Assembly: GCA_040414495.1 (NCBI GenBank)
Contig: JBEDUI010000153.1
Span: 1 to 40,316, forward strand
Source: DATAVB01 sp040414495
GTDB taxonomy: Bacteria > Actinomycetota > Actinomycetes > Mycobacteriales > QHCD01
DNA length: 40,316 nt
Direction: 5' to 3'
Shown: piece by piece, positions 1 to 7,732 of the stretch
How positions within the stretch are numbered: position 1 is the stretch's first letter
Layout: each line of letters starts with the position of its first letter
Position numbers and translations under genes: made by a program
The notes under the pieces: model-generated
The model's input: the letters and a program-made list of their open reading frames with translations, nothing else
Told to the model about the DNA's origin: nothing
Database searches by the model: none

Positions 1-5
1 CTAGC

Positions 6-18
6 GTCACCGGGTGAC
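6..18. promoter_or_regulatory. Inverted repeat upstream of recA
   Basis: GTCACC-G-GGTGAC is a perfect 13-nt palindrome 66 bases before the recA start. The 83 visible bases before recA hold no recognisable actinobacterial SOS box (TCGAAC-N4-GTTCGA type), so the LexA site, if there is one, lies outside the window. The palindrome could be an operator or the terminator of an upstream gene; I cannot tell which. Confidence 0.3.
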
Positions 19-83
19 AGCAAACCAACGCGACCCGTCGCTCCGGGACTCGGAGCACGATCGCCGACAGCGAGGTGTACCTG

Positions 84-1130
84 ATGGCAGGATTTGACCG
101 CGACAAGGCACTCGATGTCGCGCTGGCGCAAATAGACAAGCAATTCGGCAAGGGCTCGGTCATGCGGCTGGGCGAGGAGACGCGGGCTCCGGTCCGGGTC
201 ATCCCGACCGGCTCGATCGCCCTCGACGCCGCACTGGGCATTGGTGGTCTGCCGCGCGGACGTGTCGTGGAGATCTACGGCCCGGAGTCCTCGGGTAAGA
301 CGACGGTCGCGCTGCATGCCGTCGCCAGTGCGCAGGCGGCCGGTGGCATCGCGGCGTTCGTCGACGCTGAGCACGCGCTCGATCCGGAGTACGCCAAGGC
401 GCTGGGGGTGGACACCGACGCACTGCTGGTGTCGCAGCCCGATACCGGTGAGCAGGCGCTGGAAATCGCCGACATGCTGGTCCGCTCCGGTGCTTTGGAC
501 ATTGTGGTGATCGACTCGGTGGCGGCCCTGGTGCCCCGCGCCGAGATCGAGGGCGAGATGGGTGATTCCCATGTCGGTCTGCAGGCCCGGCTGATGAGCC
601 AGGCGCTGCGCAAGATGACCGGTGCACTGAACAATTCCGGCACCACCGCGATCTTCATCAACCAGCTGCGCGAAAAGATCGGCGTCATGTTCGGTTCGCC
701 GGAGACGACGACCGGTGGTCGGGCGCTGAAGTTCTACGCCTCGGTGCGGCTGGACGTGCGCCGGATCGAGACCCTCAAGGACGCCGGCGACGCGGTCGGC
801 AACCGGACCCGGGTCAAGGTCGTAAAGAACAAGGTGGCTCCGCCGTTCAAGCAGGCCGAGTTCGACATCGTGTACGGGCACGGCATCAGCCGCGAGGGTT
901 CGCTCATCGACGTCGGTGTGGAGAACTCGATCATTCGCAAGTCGGGCGCCTGGTACACGTACGAGGGCGATCAGCTCGGTCAGGGCAAGGAGAACGCCCG
1001 GTCGTTCCTGCGGGACAACCCCGACCTGGCGGACGAGATCGAGAAGAAGATCAAGGAAAAGATGGGCATCGGCGCCCAGCTCGACGCCGAGGCCGACGAG
1101 GCCGCAGGCGTCGTACCGGTCGACTTCTGA
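84..1130 (+). CDS. recA: Recombinase RecA
   Basis: RecA forms filaments on single-stranded DNA, catalyses strand exchange and acts as co-protease for LexA self-cleavage. The 348-residue product has the Walker A motif GPESSGKT at about residues 66-73, a Walker B stretch (LDIVVIDSVAAL) near 140, the DNA-binding loop region and the FINQLREKIGVMFG motif. No intein interrupts it. I chose ATG at 84 over the in-frame GTG at 75 because GAGG at 72-75 is spaced 8 bases from it and the protein then starts MAGFDRDKAL, as in actinobacterial RecA. recX follows 11 bases after the stop, so the two are probably co-transcribed. Confidence 0.97.
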   Translation: MAGFDRDKALDVALAQIDKQFGKGSVMRLGEETRAPVRVIPTGSIALDAALGIGGLPRGRVVEIYGPESSGKTTVALHAVASAQAAGGIAAFVDAEHALDPEYAKALGVDTDALLVSQPDTGEQALEIADMLVRSGALDIVVIDSVAALVPRAEIEGEMGDSHVGLQARLMSQALRKMTGALNNSGTTAIFINQLREKIGVMFGSPETTTGGRALKFYASVRLDVRRIETLKDAGDAVGNRTRVKVVKNKVAPPFKQAEFDIVYGHGISREGSLIDVGVENSIIRKSGAWYTYEGDQLGQGKENARSFLRDNPDLADEIEKKIKEKMGIGAQLDAEADEAAGVVPVDF

Positions 1131-1141
1131 GGCTTCTGAGA

Positions 1142-1726
1142 ATGGCGCGTCGATCGTCCCGACGGTCCCGCCCGGTTGGTGAGCCGGGCGGGCATCCCGA
1201 GGATGCACCGGGCGACCCGGAATCGGTGGCCCGTTCGATCTGCCTGCGTCAGCTCACCGGGGCGCCGCGGACTCGGGCCCAGCTGGCCGACACCCTGGCC
1301 CGGCGCGGGGTGCCTGATGACGTCGCCGACCGGGTGCTCAGCCGGTTCAGCGAGGTTGGGCTGATCGACGATGCGATGTTCGCGCAAGCGTGGGTGAGTT
1401 CCCGGCATTTGGGACGTGGATTGGCACGGCGGGCGCTGGCCGCCGAGCTGCGGCAGCGTGGTGTGGATGCGGAGACGACCAGCCAGGCCGTGTCCGCATT
1501 GGATGCGGATGATGAGGAGGCGACGGCGCGACGTCTGGTCCGCCGTCGGCTCCCGGCCCTCGGTTCGGTTGACCCAGTGGCCCGGCAACGGCGGCTGCTC
1601 GGGATGTTGGCGCGGAAAGGCTACTCAGCCGGCATGGCATATCGGGTGATTCGTGAGGAATTAGCCGCCGTGGGAGCGGAAGAGGGATCGTTTGGCGACG
1701 AATTGCTGCCACCGGACGACACGTAA
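1142..1726 (+). CDS. recX: Regulatory protein RecX
   Basis: RecX caps and destabilises RecA filaments and so limits recombinase activity. The 194-residue product has a basic, Arg-rich N-terminus followed by the three RecX helical repeats: ARSICLRQLTGAPRTRAQL..., then DDAMFAQAWVSSRHLGRGLARRAL, and a last repeat ending in YSAGMAYRVIREEL. The segment from the second repeat onward, including a G-x-ARRALAAELRQRGV-like stretch, is diagnostic. It lies 11 bases downstream of recA with no clear ribosome binding site of its own, which fits translational coupling. Length is normal for actinobacterial RecX. Confidence 0.93.
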   Translation: MARRSSRRSRPVGEPGGHPEDAPGDPESVARSICLRQLTGAPRTRAQLADTLARRGVPDDVADRVLSRFSEVGLIDDAMFAQAWVSSRHLGRGLARRALAAELRQRGVDAETTSQAVSALDADDEEATARRLVRRRLPALGSVDPVARQRRLLGMLARKGYSAGMAYRVIREELAAVGAEEGSFGDELLPPDDT

Positions 1727-1912
1727 TGGCATCGCTTGACCCAACTCTGAGCGACACTTAGCCTCGGACACGAGGAGTCAAACCCTGCGTCGGGTGCTGT
1801 TCATCCGGCCTCGCGACATAGATGATGCACGACCGTCACGAACTTGACGACGACACCTGCAAGGAGCAGGTGATCTGATCCGGCTACCCGACGCCGGCTA
1901 CGCCTCTGGCAC

Positions 1913-1940
1913 CAGCGGCGTGCAGAGATGCACGCCGCTG
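1913..1940 (+). terminator. Perfect 12-bp stem-loop with GAGA tetraloop
   Basis: CAGCGGCGTGCA pairs perfectly with TGCACGCCGCTG across a GNRA-type GAGA loop. No U-tract follows, so it is either a factor-dependent or weak terminator for recA-recX or an mRNA-stabilising structure. It lies 187 bases after the recX stop. Confidence 0.5.
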
Positions 1941-1984
1941 CTGGCTGAAACGTAGCTGCGTTCGGCGTGTTGTGGGGCCGTAGT

Positions 1985-2004
1985 AGGGCCCTTTCGGGGC
2001 TTTT
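1985..2004 (+). terminator. Small terminator-like hairpin before rny
   Basis: GCCC-TTTCG-GGGC is followed directly by TTTT at 2001-2004, the form of a short intrinsic terminator. Just upstream, GGGCC at about 1975-1979 can pair instead with GGCCC at 1987-1991, so two mutually exclusive folds are possible. The stem is short, so confidence is limited. Confidence 0.35.
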
Positions 2005-2102
2005 ACGGATCAGCGGCGCTGAGCGCGGGACCTCTCCTCGCGGGCGATGCCTGGTGCTTGCCGAGTGCGGAAACGCACGGGACGAGCTGGGAGGAGGGTC
2101 GG

Positions 2103-3962
2103 ATGTCGGTTCTGGTCATCACGTTGATCGTTCTCCTGATCCTTGGCGCGGCAGCGTGGTCATTCACAGCGCTACGGCGTCATAGGTCCGGACAGCCGGC
2201 CGCGGTAACCGAAGGTGCCGCGGCCGCTGACGGTGAAGCCAACGCGACCAAAGAGGACGCGCTGGAGCCGGGCGAGCGGGCCGGCGAAGACGACGACACC
2301 CAGGATGCGGACGACATCCAGGATGCGGACGGGGGCCGGGAGGCGGCCGACGTCGAGTCGGCGCGCAACGAGGCCATGATCGAGATTCAGGCCATGCGGC
2401 TGCAGGCAATTCACGCGGCCGCCGCGACCCGGGCCGAGGCCGAGACGTTGGCCGCGATGACCAAGCGTGTCGCCGAAGCCGAGGCGACCTCGACCCGTCG
2501 GGCCGTTCAGAAAGAGGTCGAGGAGACCCGCCAGGCCCTGCAGGCCGAGAGCGAGAACTCCCGTCGGCGGGCCGAGCTGGAGGCGTCGAACACCATCCTG
2601 CAGGCGCGGCGCAGTGCCGAGCAGGACGCCGAACGTGCGGCCGCCTCGTTGCGCAGCCTGCAGGCCGACATCGAGCGTCGCGAACAGCGCATCACCGAAC
2701 GCGAGGGCCGGGTCGATCAGGACCGCGAGCGGCTGGACACCCGGGGTCGCGAGCTCGGCGAACGCGAGCGTGCGCTGGGCGAGCGGGAGCGGGAGCTGAC
2801 CGCGAAGGCCAACGAACACCGACAGGAGCTGGAACGCATTTCCGGGCTCGCGACCGCCGACGCCCGGACCGAGCTGCTGGCCGCGGTCGAGGCCGAGGTC
2901 AAGCGGGATGCGGCGATCATCATTCGCGACACCGAGGCGCAGGCCCGCGCCACGGCCGACCAACGAGCCCGCAAGATCGTGGCCGACAGCATTCAGCGGG
3001 TCGCCAGCGAGCAGACCGCCGAAAGCGTGGTCAGCGTGATGCACCTACCCAGCGACGAGATGAAGGGCCGCATCATCGGTCGCGAAGGCCGCAACATCCG
3101 GGCGTTCGAATCGGTCACCGGCGTCAACGTGATCATCGACGACACCCCCGAAGCCGTGCTGTTGTCCTGTTTCGACCCGGTGCGACGGGAGATCGGCCGG
3201 CTCACCCTCGACAAGCTCGTACTCGACGGGCGGATCCACCCGCAGCGCATCGAGGAGATCCACGAGCAGAGCAAGGTCGAGATCGAGCAGCTGTGCCTGC
3301 GCGCGGCCGAGGACGCGGTGATCGACGTCGGCATCGCCCCGCTGCACCCTGAGCTGCTGACGATCATGGGCCGGCTGCGGTACCGGACGTCGTACGGGCA
3401 GAACGTGCTGGCCCACCTGGTCGAATGCGCCCACATCGCCGAGTTGATGGCCGCCGAGCTGGGCGTCGACCCGACCCTGGTTAAGCGCGGTGCCTTCCTG
3501 CACGACATCGGCAAGGCGCTCACCCACGAGGTCCCGGGCAGCCACGCGTTGCTCGGCGCTGATCTGGCTCGTAAGTACGGCGAGGTCGAGGATGTCGCGC
3601 ACGCGATCGAGGCCCATCACAACGAGGTACAGCCGCAGACGATCGAGGCCGTGCTGACCCAGGCGGCCGACGCCTGCTCGGGTGGTCGGCCCGGTGCCCG
3701 GCGGGAGAGCCTCGAGTCCTACATCCAGCGGCTGGAACGCATCGAAGAGATCGCCAGCTCGCGGCCCGGCGTGGAGAAGGTGTTCGCGATGCAGGCCGGG
3801 CGTGAGGTCCGCGTGATGGTCTCTCCCGACGAGGTCGACGACCTGGGCGCGGCCGTGCTGGCTCGCGATGTCGCCAAGCAGATCGAGTCGGATCTGACGT
3901 ACCCAGGCCAGATCCGGGTCACGGTCGTGCGCGAGTCGCGGGCCACCGAGGTCGCGCGCTAA
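2103..3962 (+). CDS. rny: Ribonuclease Y
   Basis: RNase Y is a membrane-anchored endoribonuclease that starts mRNA decay. The 619-residue product has an N-terminal membrane helix (about residues 2-22), an acidic stretch (about 35-80), a long Glu/Arg/Ala-rich coiled coil (about 85-300), a KH domain from about residue 313 with the GRIIGREGRNIRAF loop, and an HD domain with HD at about 467-468 (FLHDIGKALTHE). ATG at 2103 follows a strong GGAGGAGGG site and places the membrane helix at the very N-terminus; the longer upstream frame is rejected. It is about 100 residues longer than the Bacillus protein, through the acidic insert and coiled coil. The insert holds a 14-bp direct repeat (2300-2313 and 2318-2331) encoding QDAD twice. 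Confidence 0.93.
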   Translation: MSVLVITLIVLLILGAAAWSFTALRRHRSGQPAAVTEGAAAADGEANATKEDALEPGERAGEDDDTQDADDIQDADGGREAADVESARNEAMIEIQAMRLQAIHAAAATRAEAETLAAMTKRVAEAEATSTRRAVQKEVEETRQALQAESENSRRRAELEASNTILQARRSAEQDAERAAASLRSLQADIERREQRITEREGRVDQDRERLDTRGRELGERERALGERERELTAKANEHRQELERISGLATADARTELLAAVEAEVKRDAAIIIRDTEAQARATADQRARKIVADSIQRVASEQTAESVVSVMHLPSDEMKGRIIGREGRNIRAFESVTGVNVIIDDTPEAVLLSCFDPVRREIGRLTLDKLVLDGRIHPQRIEEIHEQSKVEIEQLCLRAAEDAVIDVGIAPLHPELLTIMGRLRYRTSYGQNVLAHLVECAHIAELMAAELGVDPTLVKRGAFLHDIGKALTHEVPGSHALLGADLARKYGEVEDVAHAIEAHHNEVQPQTIEAVLTQAADACSGGRPGARRESLESYIQRLERIEEIASSRPGVEKVFAMQAGREVRVMVSPDEVDDLGAAVLARDVAKQIESDLTYPGQIRVTVVRESRATEVAR

Positions 3963-4080
3963 TCGAGCGGGCGAGGCGGCGCAGATCAGCCGACTGAGCC
4001 GGCGGGCACGGACGTCGGCCGATTGAGCCCGTGTGGTCGCGCGCTTACCGCCGTCCGTAATTGGCCGGAGAGTCGGTTGG

Positions 4081-4830
4081 TCACTCGGGACGCAGGCGCA
4101 GGTTCTGCATGCCGCCGTCCACCGGTAGCGCGACTCCGGTTGTGGACGCGGCGGCCGGGCTGGCGAGGTACGCGATTGCGTGCGCGACCTCCTCAGCGCT
4201 GACCAACCGGCCCATCGGCTGGCGGGCCTGCAGTGCGGCCCGCTCCGCTTCCGGGTCGTCGGCCGCGGCGAGCAGTCGGCCGACCCAGGGCGTGTCGGCC
4301 GTACCTGGGTTCACGCAGTTGACCCGGATGCCCTCGCGCAGATGGTCGGCGGCCATCGCCATCGTCAACGCCAACACCGCGCCCTTGGTGGCCGAGTACA
4401 GCGCCCGCTGCGGCAGACCCGCGGTCGCGGCGATCGAGCAGGTGTTCACGATCGCGGCCCGGTCGGAGTCACGCAGTGCCGGCAGCGCCGCCCGGGTCAC
4501 CCGGACCATGCCGACCACGTTCACGTCGTAGACCCGATGCCATTCGTCGTCGTTGTTGTCGGCCGCCGTTCCGGCTGCCCCGATGCCCGCGTTGTTGACC
4601 AGGATGTCCAGCCCGCCCAGGTGCTCGACTGCCGCGCTGACGGCCGACCGGACGGAGGCGTCGTCGGTGACATCGGCGATGAATCCGGTCAGCGGAGCGG
4701 GCGCGCCGGACGGGTCGAGGTCCAGGATCGCGACCTGTGCGCCGCGCTCGGCCAGCAGACTCGCGGTCGCCAGACCGATTCCGGATCCGCCACCGGTCAC
4801 CAACGCCTTCAGCCCGTTCAACTCGCTCAC
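4081..4830 (-). CDS. SDR-family dehydrogenase, probable 2-keto-3-deoxy-L-fuconate dehydrogenase
   Basis: This is a classical short-chain dehydrogenase of 249 residues with the NAD(P)-binding TGGGSGIG motif near the N-terminus, LVNNAGIG, a catalytic Ser in NTCSIAAT and the YSATK catalytic Tyr/Lys pair. The GTG at 4830 is chosen because GGAGGG sits 5 bases upstream; a longer frame starting MWRDY has no such support. It is transcribed away from an FAH hydrolase, an aldose dehydrogenase and a lactonase. In the oxidative L-fucose pathway an SDR oxidises 2-keto-3-deoxy-L-fuconate to the 2,4-diketo acid that the FAH enzyme cleaves, so that role is inferred. The fold is certain; the substrate rests on context. 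Confidence 0.75.
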   Translation of the reverse strand: MSELNGLKALVTGGGSGIGLATASLLAERGAQVAILDLDPSGAPAPLTGFIADVTDDASVRSAVSAAVEHLGGLDILVNNAGIGAAGTAADNNDDEWHRVYDVNVVGMVRVTRAALPALRDSDRAAIVNTCSIAATAGLPQRALYSATKGAVLALTMAMAADHLREGIRVNCVNPGTADTPWVGRLLAAADDPEAERAALQARQPMGRLVSAEEVAHAIAYLASPAAASTTGVALPVDGGMQNLRLRPE

Positions 4831-5031
4831 GTAGTCCCTCCACATTGGACGATCGCACCGTGCCGTACCGGAATATCGCGTACGAAACCTATAAGAAGCC
4901 GATCACCGCAGAGTGCGCACGGCCGGTCTCGGACATGCCTTCCAGCGCTGGGTGGCCCGCCGCACCTGGGCCGATAATCTGCAACCACGCCGACATGCGC
5001 GGCCCGACGACGACCGATTGAGGGAGATCTC
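4831..5031. promoter_or_regulatory. Divergent promoter region of the fucose-type genes
   Basis: About 200 bases separate the divergent SDR and FAH genes and must hold promoters for both. I see no convincing long palindrome and no local regulator gene. AGGGAG at 5021-5026 is the ribosome binding site of the FAH gene. Confidence 0.5.
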
Positions 5032-5883
5032 GTGCAACTGATGAGGCTCGGTGAGCCAGGCCAGGAGCGGCCGGCGGTACGTGCGGACGACGGCACGATT
5101 CACGACCTGCGGCCGATCACCAGCGAGATCGATGGCGCCTTCCTCGCCGACGGCGGTATCGCGCGCGCCCGGGTCGGCCTGGACGCCGGCCGCCTGCCAG
5201 TGCTCGACGCGACCGGGCTGCGTATCGGCGCGCCGGTCGCCCGGCCCGGCAAGGTGATCTGCATCGGCCTGAACTACCGCGACCACGCGGCCGAGACCGG
5301 CGCCAAGATCCCGGACGAGCCGATCATCTTCTTCAAGGGCAGCGACACCGTCATCGGGCCGAACGACCAGGTCCTGATTCCGCGCGGCAGCTCCAAGACC
5401 GACTGGGAGGTCGAGCTGGCGATCGTGATCGGGACCCGTACCCGATACCTCGACTCGCCGGCCGACTCGCGCGCGATGGTCGCCGGCTACGCGATCAGCA
5501 ACGACGTCTCCGAGCGGGCGTTCCAGCTCGAACGCGGCGGGCAGTGGGTCAAGGGCAAGTCGTGCGAGACGTTCAACCCGCTCGGACCGTGGCTGGTGCC
5601 GGCCGACGAGGTGCCCGACCCGCAGTCGCTCGGCCTGCGCCTGTCGGTCAACGGCCAGGAGCGGCAGAAGAGCAATACCAGCAACATGATCTTCGCGGTC
5701 GACCACATCATCTGGTACGTCAGCCAGTTCATGGTGCTCGAGCCGGGCGACGTGGTGAACACCGGAACGCCGCACGGCGTGGCGATGGGTCTGCCGGACA
5801 AGCCGTACCTGCGCGCCGGCGACGTCATGGAGTTGGAAATCGAGGGCCTGGGAACCCAGCGGCAGGAACTGGCGCAGGCATGA
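5032..5883 (+). CDS. FAH-family hydrolase, probable 2,4-diketo-3-deoxy-L-fuconate hydrolase
   Basis: This fumarylacetoacetate-hydrolase-fold protein (283 residues) would cleave 2,4-diketo-3-deoxy-L-fuconate to pyruvate and L-lactate. The metal-site pattern is visible: GLNYRDHAAETG, then TDWEVELAIVIG (the two Glu residues) and SNDVSER (the Asp), plus the C-terminal NTGTPHGVAMG motif near residue 245. The GTG start at 5032 has AGGGAG 5 bases upstream. The stop overlaps the next gene as ATGA, so FAH, aldose dehydrogenase and lactonase form a tight three-gene operon. FAH enzymes are promiscuous as a family, so substrate assignment rests on the neighbours. Confidence 0.8.
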   Translation: MQLMRLGEPGQERPAVRADDGTIHDLRPITSEIDGAFLADGGIARARVGLDAGRLPVLDATGLRIGAPVARPGKVICIGLNYRDHAAETGAKIPDEPIIFFKGSDTVIGPNDQVLIPRGSSKTDWEVELAIVIGTRTRYLDSPADSRAMVAGYAISNDVSERAFQLERGGQWVKGKSCETFNPLGPWLVPADEVPDPQSLGLRLSVNGQERQKSNTSNMIFAVDHIIWYVSQFMVLEPGDVVNTGTPHGVAMGLPDKPYLRAGDVMELEIEGLGTQRQELAQA

Positions 5884-6866
5884 GCGAGCTGACCGCGGGG
5901 GAGCGGCGGGTCGGCGCGCTGCGCCCGCTCGGTCGCAGCGCGGTCCAGGTGAGCGCGTTGTCGTTGGGCACCGCGCCGCTGGGCAACCTGTACACCGACG
6001 TCACCGATGAGGCCGCGACCGAGACCGTCCAGGCGGCGCTCCACCACGGGTTGCGCTACATCGACGTCGCGCCGTTCTACGGCCACGGCATCGCCGAACG
6101 CCGGCTCGGCGCTGCGTTGGCCGGCGTACCGCGGGAGCAGGTGGTGGTCTCGACCAAGGTAGGCCGGCTGCTGCGGCCGGATGCCGGCGGTGCGTTGCAG
6201 CCGGTCTTCGACTTCACCGCTGAGGGCGTCAAGCGGTCGGTGGAGGAGAGCCTGGAACGGCTCGGGCTGGACCGGATCGACATCCTCTACATCCACGACC
6301 CGGACGACCATCTGGACCAGGCGATTGACGAGGCGTACCCGGCGCTGCACCAGCTGCGGGCCGAGGGCGTGGTCGGCGCGATCGGGGCCGGTATGAACTT
6401 CTGCGCCCCGCTGACCCGGATCATCCAGGAGACCGAGGTCGACGCGGTCTTGTGCGCCGGCCGGTACACGCTGCTCGATCAGGCCGGGCTGGCCGCGCTG
6501 CTGCCGGCCGCGACCGCACGCGGTGCGTCGATCGTGATCGGTGGCGTCTACAACTCGGGCGTGCTGGCCGATCCGCGGCCGGGCGCGCATTACAACTACG
6601 AGCACGCGCCGGCGGACATCGTGTCCCGGGCAATGCGACTGGACGAGGTGTGCCGCGAGTTCGGGGTGCCGCTGAAGGCCGCGGCCACGCAATTCCCGTT
6701 CGGTCAGCCGGCCGTCGCTTCGGTACTCACCGGTGCCCGTTCGGCCCAGGAGATCACCGAGAACGTGTCGATGTTCGAGCATCCGGTGCCGCCGCAGTTG
6801 TGGCAGCGGTTGGTCGAGTTGGAGCTGCTGCCGGCTGATTCGGTACGGGCGCTGGCTACGGCATGA
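5880..6866 (+). CDS. Aldo/keto reductase, probable L-fucose (D-threo-aldose) 1-dehydrogenase
   Basis: The product (328 residues) would oxidise L-fucose or a related aldose to its lactone with NAD(P). It has the aldo-keto reductase tetrad: Asp and Tyr in IDVAPFYGHG, Lys in STKVGRLLRP and His in LYIHDPDDH. Segments such as SLGTAPLGNLY, GAGMNFCAPLTRIIQ and VVIGGVYNSGVLADP match the D-threo-aldose 1-dehydrogenase / L-fucose dehydrogenase group. The ATG at 5880 overlaps the FAH stop by four bases (ATGA), and the stop likewise overlaps the lactonase start, indicating translational coupling. Exact sugar preference (L-fucose, D-arabinose or L-galactose) cannot be read from the sequence. Confidence 0.85.
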   Translation: MSELTAGERRVGALRPLGRSAVQVSALSLGTAPLGNLYTDVTDEAATETVQAALHHGLRYIDVAPFYGHGIAERRLGAALAGVPREQVVVSTKVGRLLRPDAGGALQPVFDFTAEGVKRSVEESLERLGLDRIDILYIHDPDDHLDQAIDEAYPALHQLRAEGVVGAIGAGMNFCAPLTRIIQETEVDAVLCAGRYTLLDQAGLAALLPAATARGASIVIGGVYNSGVLADPRPGAHYNYEHAPADIVSRAMRLDEVCREFGVPLKAAATQFPFGQPAVASVLTGARSAQEITENVSMFEHPVPPQLWQRLVELELLPADSVRALATA

Positions 6867-7726
6867 GTGCCGACTCGCCCGCGCTGCGGATCGACGCCCA
6901 CCACCACCTGTGGACGTTGGACCGACACGACATGAGCTGGCTCGACGACCCGCCGCTGCGGCCGATCCGCCGCGACTTTGGGCTGGCCGACCTGGCCGCG
7001 GCGGTGGCCGGCCAGCAGATCGGGCAGACGGTCGTGGTGCAGACGATCGCTAGCGTCGCCGAGACCGTTGACCTGCTCGCGGTCGCCGCCGCCAGCGAGC
7101 TGGTGGCGGGTGTGGTCGGCTGGGTCGACCTGACCGACGATGCGGTGGGCGAGGAGCTGGCGGCGCTCCGGGAACGGCCCGATGGCACAGGTCTGGTAGG
7201 GATCCGGCATCTTGTGCAGGGCGAGCCGGACCCGGATTGGCTGGCCCGCCCGGATGTGCTGCGCGGCCTGGGTCAGGTCGCGCAGGCGGGTCTGGTGTAC
7301 GACCTGCTGACCCTGCCGCCGCAGTTGCCAGCCGCGCTGCGGGCGGTGGTCGATGTGCCCGAGCTGACCTTCGTCGTCGACCACCTGTCCAAGCCGCCGA
7401 TCGCGTCCGGGGAACGGGAGCCGTGGGAAACCCGGATCCGGGCCCTGGCCACCCGCGACAACGTAGTGTGCAAGCTCTCCGGCATGGTGACCGAGGCCGA
7501 CTGGACCGGCTGGAGCGTGGACGATTTACGGCCGTACGCCGAGGTCGTGCTTGAGGCGTTCGGCCCGGACCGGGTGATGTTCGGCTCGGACTGGCCGGTG
7601 TGCACGCTGGCGGCGACGTACGAGCAGGTGCTCGGCGCGGCCGAGACGTTGACCGCGAATTTGACCGCGGCCGAGCGGGAAGCCGTCTTCAGTGGCACCG
7701 CCCGCCGCATCTACGGCCTGCCCTGA
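6863..7726 (+). CDS. Amidohydrolase-2 family lactonase, probable L-fuconolactonase
   Basis: This 287-residue metal-dependent hydrolase would open L-fuconolactone to L-fuconate. It begins with the metal-binding RIDAHHHLWTL motif (residues about 9-19). It also has a conserved GIRHLVQGEPD segment, a His in FVVDHLSKPP, KLSGMVTE and a late Asp in MFGSDWPVC, all characteristic of the L-fuconolactonase/rhamnonolactonase group. It overlaps the aldose dehydrogenase by ATGA and ends only 6 bases from the convergent gluD stop. No L-fuconate dehydratase, sugar transporter or regulator is in the window, so the pathway must be completed elsewhere. Confidence 0.85.
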   Translation: MSADSPALRIDAHHHLWTLDRHDMSWLDDPPLRPIRRDFGLADLAAAVAGQQIGQTVVVQTIASVAETVDLLAVAAASELVAGVVGWVDLTDDAVGEELAALRERPDGTGLVGIRHLVQGEPDPDWLARPDVLRGLGQVAQAGLVYDLLTLPPQLPAALRAVVDVPELTFVVDHLSKPPIASGEREPWETRIRALATRDNVVCKLSGMVTEADWTGWSVDDLRPYAEVVLEAFGPDRVMFGSDWPVCTLAATYEQVLGAAETLTANLTAAEREAVFSGTARRIYGLP

Positions 7727-7732
7727 GCCGCC

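Larger units (their letters stand above)
1727..2102 (+). other. Structured recX-rny spacer without a convincing gene
   Basis: This 376-base gap holds two stem-loops (annotated separately) and the ribosome binding site of rny, GGAGGAGGG at about 2090-2098. A tiny reading frame of 18 codons (1822-1878, starting with two ATG codons) is visible, but nothing supports it as a gene. The spacer probably contains the recAX terminator and the rny promoter or leader. Confidence 0.5.

Noticed and set aside
1822..1878. 18-codon reading frame with two ATG codons in the recX-rny spacer
   Set aside because: Too short, no ribosome binding site, no recognisable sequence; it can arise by chance.
2172..3044. 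290-codon open frame antisense to rny
   Set aside because: Shadow of the real rny frame in high-GC DNA; no ribosome binding site and a Gly/Arg-rich translation.
4081..7726. Fucose block as a mobile element cargo
   Set aside because: No integrase, transposase, tRNA or flanking direct repeat is visible; base composition resembles the neighbours.
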